NCBI GenBank assembly: GCA_900553525.1
Contig: USDZ01000011.1
Span: 1-19,777 of the forward strand
Source of the DNA: an uncultured Oscillospiraceae bacterium
GTDB lineage: Bacteria > Bacillota > Clostridia > Oscillospirales > Acutalibacteraceae
Reading direction: 5' to 3'
DNA: 19,777 nucleotides
Part shown: positions 16,160 to 19,777 of the stretch, one piece after another
Layout of the letters: every line of letters starts with the position of its first letter
Position numbering within the stretch: position 1 is the stretch's first letter
Position numbers and translations under genes: made by a program
The notes under the pieces: generated by a model
Told to the model about the DNA's origin: nothing
What the model saw: the letters and a program-made list of their open reading frames with translations, nothing else
The model's database searches: none

Positions 16160-17536
16160 ATGGAATCATCAGCACTTTTGCCGGGCATCCGGCGGATTCA
16201 TTTTATCGGTATCGGCGGCTCCGGAATGTGTTCGCTGGCCGAAATTCTCCATACCTTGGGATATGAAGTCAGCGGTTCCGACGATATGGAATCGGACAAC
16301 GTCTCCCGTCTGCGAGCACTAGGGATCCCCGTAGCCCTGCCGCTTGCAGCCGAAAATATCCGAAACCCGGAGGCTGTCGTCTATACGGTGGCGATCTGTG
16401 AATCCCATCCCGAAATGCAGGCGGCAAGGGCACTCGGCGTTCCCATTATTGAGAGGGCGGCTCTGTTGGGGATGCTGACCAGGCACTATCCGCGTTCTTT
16501 GGCTGTATCCGGCACCCACGGAAAAACCACCACTACCTCTATGATTTCCCAGATTCTCCTGGAGGCGGAGTTCGATCCCACCCTCGTGATTGGCGGGCGC
16601 CTCCCCCTTATTGAGGCGAATGGTAGAGCGGGCCACTCCGACATTTTGGTCTGTGAGGCCTGCGAATTCAAGGATCACTTTCTAGAAATGTCGCCGGCAA
16701 TGTCCGTCATTCTCAATATCGATGCGGACCATCTGGAATACTTCGGCTCTCTTGAAAATATCCGACGTTCTTTCCGCCGTTTTGCGGAACAGACCGGTTC
16801 CCTCCTTCTCGTCAACGGCGACGACGCCAACACCTTGCAAGCGTTTGAGGGGCTTGAGGGCAAGACCATTGTCCGATTCGGTATGATGCCCGAAAACGAA
16901 TGGGCTGCCATGAACATTGTCCCGGAGGGGCCTTACGGCCGATACGACTTGTATCACAAAGGGATCTTTGTCGCCCATATTGCCCTGAGCGTACCCGGGC
17001 GGCACAATATTTCCAACTCGGTCGCCGCGGCCGCCGCCGCAAGCCTGCTCGGTGCCTCTCCCGAGCAGATCGCCAAAGGGCTCCTGCATTTCGGAGGAGC
17101 CGGGCGGCGATTTGAAACCATCGGCACCGTGCGCGGAATCACCATTATTGACGATTATGCCCATCATCCCACCGAAATTACAGCCACGCTGGAGGCCGCC
17201 AAAGCCCTTCCTCACCACAAGGTGTGGGCGGTATTTCAGCCTTTCACCTACTCCCGTACCGCCCGGCATCTCGACGGATTCGCCCAAGCTCTCTCCACAG
17301 CGGACGAAGTAGTGGTCAGCGATATCATGGGGTCCCGGGAAACGAACACCTGGAACGTCTCTTCAAGCCAAATCACCGACCGACTGCCCGGTTCTCATTT
17401 TATACCGGGTTTCCAGGAGATCAGCCGGTTTGTAGCGGAACAGGCGCAGAAGGGCGATCTCGTTGTGACCATGGGCGGGGGCAATATCTATCAATGCGCT
17501 CGGATGATCCGCGACCGGCTGGCGGAAAAGGCCTGA
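16160..17536 (+). CDS. murC: UDP-N-acetylmuramate--L-alanine ligase
   Basis: Cytoplasmic peptidoglycan precursor enzyme: adds L-alanine to UDP-MurNAc with ATP. It has 458 residues. The N-terminal Rossmann motif is GIGGSGM (17-23), the ATP-binding loop GTHGKTT (118-124), and the C-terminal Mur-ligase domain contains DDYAHHPTEI. The central block EACEFKDHF followed by NIDADHLEYF is the form I associate with clostridial MurC, where many bacteria have EADESD. AAAGGA (16144-16149) lies ten bases before the ATG. It is monocistronic: its own upstream promoter, a terminator 85 bases after the stop, and divergent orientation to the large array. Confidence 0.96.
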   Translation: MESSALLPGIRRIHFIGIGGSGMCSLAEILHTLGYEVSGSDDMESDNVSRLRALGIPVALPLAAENIRNPEAVVYTVAICESHPEMQAARALGVPIIERAALLGMLTRHYPRSLAVSGTHGKTTTTSMISQILLEAEFDPTLVIGGRLPLIEANGRAGHSDILVCEACEFKDHFLEMSPAMSVILNIDADHLEYFGSLENIRRSFRRFAEQTGSLLLVNGDDANTLQAFEGLEGKTIVRFGMMPENEWAAMNIVPEGPYGRYDLYHKGIFVAHIALSVPGRHNISNSVAAAAAASLLGASPEQIAKGLLHFGGAGRRFETIGTVRGITIIDDYAHHPTEITATLEAAKALPHHKVWAVFQPFTYSRTARHLDGFAQALSTADEVVVSDIMGSRETNTWNVSSSQITDRLPGSHFIPGFQEISRFVAEQAQKGDLVVTMGGGNIYQCARMIRDRLAEKA

Positions 17537-17620
17537 GGCTGACCAAATCGAGATTATTCCGAAGCAGAACGCCGGATATATCTTGTCCCGCTTGTCGGAG
17601 CGAATTTCCTGCATTCTTTC

Positions 17621-17655
17621 AAAACGCCGCTTTCTAAAAAAGAAGGCGGCGTTTT
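17621..17655. terminator. Bidirectional intrinsic terminator after murC
   Basis: AAAACGCCGC (17621-17630) pairs with GCGGCGTTTT (17646-17655), and the stem extends inward through TTTCT/AGAAG with one wobble pair. It is GC-rich at the core with T-runs on both strands. It ends murC transcription and marks the start of the AT-rich region. Confidence 0.88.
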
Positions 17656-18133
17656 AAAATCTACAAACAAGATCTGTACGTTTATAAGTACCCTTTTACG
17701 TATCATTAGGCAAAAAGAGGCTCTGAAAACCTCGTGTTTATGCAAGTTATTATTGCCGAATAACTATTAAGCAAATATTCTGTAGCTACAAAAACACAAA
17801 TTCAATTCTTATCTCAAGATTGGCACTTCCAATTTTTCCAAATCACAAAGTTTCGAAACAAAAAATAAGCCACCCGGGCAACCCAGGAGGCTTAGAACAT
17901 GTATCTCGATACACCAAGTGGAATTCTTTCCTCTGTCAAAAATTCGTTTTACAAAATCTTCTTATGTTATCCCTCTTGCCCGTTGTCTTGGCATGATTTA
18001 CAAGGCTGAAAAAGCCGTTTGGCACCAGATTTTTACGGATATAGGGTGTACTGCATTTCGTAGGTTACAGGGGACAGTTTCGATTTTTGCAGATACAAAA
18101 TGGACGGATATCTTCTACAAGACGATCACCGAT
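17656..18133. other. Gene-poor AT-rich stretch between murC and the GlcG/HbpS-family gene
   Basis: No frame here gives a protein I recognise or a start with a good ribosome site. A plus-strand frame opening at 17918 runs antisense into the next gene and is rejected. Visible structure: a terminator at 17867-17893 and a small inverted repeat TGTATC-TC-GATACA near 17899-17912. The 240 bases between that terminator and the stop at 18134 would be the 3' untranslated part of the leftward transcript, or the remains of a decayed gene. Confidence 0.6.
17867..17893 (-). terminator. Leftward intrinsic terminator of the AraC/GlcG-HbpS region
   Basis: AAGCC (17867-17871) pairs with GGCTT (17889-17893), then CC/GG and GGG/CCC with two mismatches between and a three-base loop. 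On the minus strand the stem is followed by ATTTTTTG (17859-17866), the expected T-run. It lies about 240 bases past the stop of the GlcG/HbpS-family gene. Confidence 0.72.
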
Positions 18134-18544
18134 TTAACCTGCCATCTTTTCAAACACAGAAACTACATATTCCGCAATTTCACAGTCTTGCTCTTCTGTG
18201 CCGCCGCCAACGCCAATTCCGCCGACAATTTTTCCGTTCACAAAAAGCGGATATCCGCCGGCTACAAGGGTAATTTTCGGATCGTTTGTCTGAATAGCCA
18301 TGAGAGAGGCGCCTTCCGCGGCCGCGGCGGCAACATCTTTTGTTTTGCATTGTGTAACAGCCGCCGTATATGCTTTTCCAGGTACAAGAGTAATACTCAG
18401 CACCAATGCTTCGCCATATCGGCGGTATGCTCTCGGAAGACCACTTGCATCGCTGATTGCAAAACTGATGTCGATACCGATTTCTTGGCTCTTTTCTTTC
18501 GCAGCAGTGCACAACTTATCGCACACTTCATCTGTTAGAATCAT
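18134..18544 (-). CDS. GlcG/HbpS-family protein (DUF336-like)
   Basis: A 136-residue protein of the GlcG/HbpS family, small alpha-beta proteins found near glycolate, diol or aromatic catabolism genes and, in some cases, binding haem or cobalamin-related ligands. Visible family pattern: an N-terminal helix, then FAISDASGLPRAYRRYGEAL (about 28-47), the conserved GKAYTA (about 57-62) and the glycine-rich strand pair GGYPLFVNGKIVGGIGVGGG (about 97-116). ATG 18542-18544 has GGAGGT seven bases upstream; an in-frame upstream ATG has no such site. No pathway gene lies in the window, so substrate or ligand is unknown. It lies 111 bases downstream of the broken AraC gene on the same strand, a likely regulator-target arrangement. 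Base composition is AT-rich, unlike the operon to the left. Confidence 0.85.
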   Translation of the reverse strand: MILTDEVCDKLCTAAKEKSQEIGIDISFAISDASGLPRAYRRYGEALVLSITLVPGKAYTAAVTQCKTKDVAAAAAEGASLMAIQTNDPKITLVAGGYPLFVNGKIVGGIGVGGGTEEQDCEIAEYVVSVFEKMAG

Positions 18545-18567
18545 TTGAAGACCTCCATATTCACAGT

Positions 18568-18598
18568 TTGATACAAGAAAGGTCTCTTTTTGTATCAA
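18568..18598. promoter_or_regulatory. Inverted repeat TTGATACAA/TTGTATCAA upstream of the GlcG/HbpS-family gene
   Basis: Two perfect 9-base arms (18568-18576 and 18590-18598) are separated by 13 bases, so half-site centres are 22 bases apart, about two helical turns. The inner bases can extend the stem (AAAG/CTTT with one bulge, loop GTCT). It lies 24-54 bases before the start codon. It could be a dimeric operator or a leader hairpin; nothing in the sequence decides between them. Confidence 0.6.
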
Positions 18599-18602
18599 TG
18601 AC

Positions 18603-18657
18603 AGTATATCCAAGGATCCATCTGTTCCGCTTGCCTGTTCCTCCGAAAAACTTGCCT
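18603..18657 (-). promoter_or_regulatory. Putative AraC-dependent promoter of the GlcG/HbpS-family gene
   Basis: On the minus strand a -10-like TATACT (18603-18608) has no recognisable -35 at 17 bases. Instead two direct copies of AGGCAAG (plus-strand CTTGCCT at 18630-18636 and 18651-18657) repeat with a 21-base period. The nearer copy overlaps the expected -35 position. This is the layout of AraC-activated promoters, which bind direct repeats about two turns apart next to a poor -35. The distal copy overlaps the end of the AraC gene. The repeats are only seven bases, so chance is possible. Confidence 0.42.
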
Positions 18658-19605
18658 ATTTCTTTAGCAATCTTTGAATATTTTGGATATCCTCTTTTGG
18701 TGCTGCGCCAAACACTTTTCGGTAATCCCGAATAAATTGTGAAAGACTTTCGTATCCCACATCAATAGACGCCTCGGTCACATTTTTGCCTTCATCTAAC
18801 ATCAACCGTCTGGCCTCCGTTATCCGCAGCCTTTTTTGGCATTGCAGCGGCCCCATCCCCACGGCACTTTTGAATTTTTGATGAAAAAGAGAAACACTCA
18901 TATTTCTTTGTTCAGCCAATTCCTCTACTGTGAACGGATTGCGGAAATTTTCTTTTATCCAACTATTTGCTTCGTAAATTTCATCTATCTGTCCGATATT
19001 GATAATGCTCTGAAGAAACGGTTTTCCGCAGGAACCGCAGAGAATATAGTAAAGGACTTCCTGCATGATATTTTTTCGTAAAAATTCAGATCGAACCTTT
19101 TGGTTCATTGCCGAAAAAAGCCTGTAAACAGACTGAATAACCATATTGTCTGATATAGACATTTCCTGTTCGTCCATATTTTCGCCCAAGATTTTTTCCG
19201 TCAAGTCATTGTCCAAACCTAAGACTGCTGTCACAACATCATGGGCGGCAAACTCGATAGAAAGAGCCACAAAGTCTTGTTGATCCGAAAACGTCAATAC
19301 GGTTCCTGATAATGGTGTGTCGATTTTCGATATGGAATATTGCCCCGTCATGTAATCCATAGTGCCGGAGGGTGTATAAAGCCTAAGCATACCATCAAGT
19401 ACGATATAAATATATGGGGTTTCTGTCTTAGGCATTTGTACAAAACCGACATTTTTCGAGCGGACCCAGTTTCTGTCTTAGGCATTTGTATTTTTTCACT
19501 GGTAAAACACCAAGCTGTTACAAAAGGAATTCCCGTTTTATTTCCACCTTCGGCTTGACAAAATCCACGCACCACACCCTGCATTTTTTGAATAATGTCT
19601 TCCAT
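18656..19605 (-). pseudogene. AraC-family transcriptional regulator, frameshifted by a 50-base insertion
   Basis: The C-terminal part has two AraC helix-turn-helix units (FTVEELAEQRNMSVSLFHQKF, then VTEASIDVGYESLSQFIRDYRKVFG). The N-terminal part matches the AraC_N effector domain (YIYIVLDGMLRLY, then YMTGQYSISKIDTPLSG). ATG 19603-19605 with GGAG six bases upstream opens a frame encoding 46 residues up to MPKTET. There a 50-base insertion (22-base duplication plus 28 extra bases) shifts the frame. Removing 50 bases joins MPKTET to PYIYIVLDG exactly and gives about 299 residues, the usual length for this family. As written, the upper frame ends after 85 residues. The downstream frame could start at ATG 19435, in the second repeat copy, but has no ribosome site there and lacks the first 40 residues. 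Probably inactive; sequencing error or reversible switching are alternatives. Confidence 0.82.
19419..19490. repeat. 22-base direct repeats flanking 28 extra bases inside the AraC gene
   Basis: Identical 22-base copies, beginning GTTTCTG and ending CATTTGTA on the plus strand, occupy 19419-19440 and 19469-19490. The 28 bases between (19441-19468) do not match either flank, so this is not a simple tandem duplication. It looks like an insertion with a long target duplication, or an excision scar. The 50-base unit is not a multiple of three. Confidence 0.93.
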
Positions 19606-19638
19606 TTTTTACTCCACACGATCTTTAGTTCATTACTA

Positions 19639-19690
19639 GGCTTACCTGAAGCTCTCCCCTATAATCAGGTGGGAAAGCCATAAAATGGCT
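19639..19690. repeat. Stacked hairpins upstream of the AraC gene
   Basis: GGCTT (19639-19643) with AAGCC (19675-19679) encloses ACCTGA (19644-19649) with TCAGGT (19665-19670). A second perfect stem AGCCAT/ATGGCT (19676-19690, loop AAA) follows and shares bases with the first, so they compete. The stretch GAAGCTC ... AGGTGGGA resembles the hairpin near right ends of IS200/IS605-family TnpB elements, from memory only. It also lies in the likely promoter and leader zone of the AraC gene. Confidence 0.5.
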
Positions 19691-19731
19691 TACCGTCCAT
19701 TTCGAATGAGAAAAACTTCCAAAAGTCATGA

Positions 19732-19777
19732 CCACCCGTAAAACGGGTGGCATGAAGGAGCCCTAGAAGGGCATAGG
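19732..19777. mobile_element. Possible IS200/IS605-family end, cut by the window edge
   Basis: Two hairpins in a row: CCACCCGT-AAA-ACGGGTGG (19732-19750) and GCCCT-AGA-AGGGC (19760-19772), preceded by GTCATGA. Short perfect GC-rich stems with three-base loops are typical of the subterminal ends recognised by TnpA of IS200/IS605 elements, and this motif looks familiar from clostridial copies. No transposase frame is in the window, so the call rests on structure and recollection. Confidence 0.4.

Noticed and set aside
17918..18538. 206-codon plus-strand open frame starting in the empty stretch
   Set aside because: Two thirds is antisense to the GlcG/HbpS-family gene, which has a good ribosome site and family motifs; the first part matches nothing I know.
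1..19777. CRISPR arrays, tRNA or rRNA genes
   Set aside because: No regularly spaced repeats and no cloverleaf or rRNA-like sequence noticed on either strand.

Overview
The window looks like chromosome of a Gram-positive, Clostridia-like Firmicute, possibly an Oscillospiraceae/Ruminococcaceae relative. That assignment is inferred from three things. The gene set and order match Firmicute clusters (miaB-ymcA-mutS-mutL and ylmE-sepF-ylmH-divIVA-ileS). Shine-Dalgarno sequences are strong (AGGAGG-like) before nearly every gene. MurC and IleRS carry sequence variants I associate with clostridia. No search could be run.

Positions 1-15775 hold one uninterrupted leftward (minus-strand) array of 13 genes, listed in transcription order: miaB, a YlbF/YmcA-family gene, mutS, mutL, miaA, a HlyD-like membrane protein gene, yggS (ylmE), sepF, ylmH, divIVA, ileS, lspA and an rluD-type pseudouridine synthase gene cut by the left edge. 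Every junction is a short gap (13-59 bases) or an overlap (17-53 bases). The only clear promoter is a near-consensus sigma-A site at 15872-15900. The array joins tRNA A37 modification (MiaA then MiaB), mismatch repair (MutS, MutL), septum and pole proteins (SepF, DivIVA), ribosome-linked functions (YlmH, RluD-type enzyme, IleRS), PLP homeostasis (YggS) and lipoprotein maturation (LspA).

Positions 15776-16159 are a divergent intergenic region. It holds that promoter, an unusual three-copy inverted repeat that can form two mutually exclusive hairpins, and a probable rightward promoter for murC. murC (16160-17536, plus strand) ends at a clear bidirectional terminator (17621-17655).

From about 17656 to the right edge the sequence is AT-rich and looks accessory. 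One sampled line here (19081-19140) is about 35% GC, against about 58% for a sampled operon line (11101-11160). The region holds about 480 bases without a recognisable gene, a leftward terminator, a GlcG/HbpS-family gene, and an AraC-family regulator gene broken by a 50-base insertion flanked by 22-base direct repeats. At the edge there are stacked hairpins resembling IS200/IS605-family ends. The AraC gene and the GlcG/HbpS gene probably form a regulator-target pair: an AraC-style direct repeat (two CTTGCCT copies, 21-base period) and an inverted repeat lie just upstream of the target.

Most of the window is conserved housekeeping. The parts most worth a second look are the broken AraC gene, the regulatory DNA between it and its neighbour, the triple-repeat hairpin between miaB and murC, and the orphan HlyD-like protein inside the housekeeping operon.
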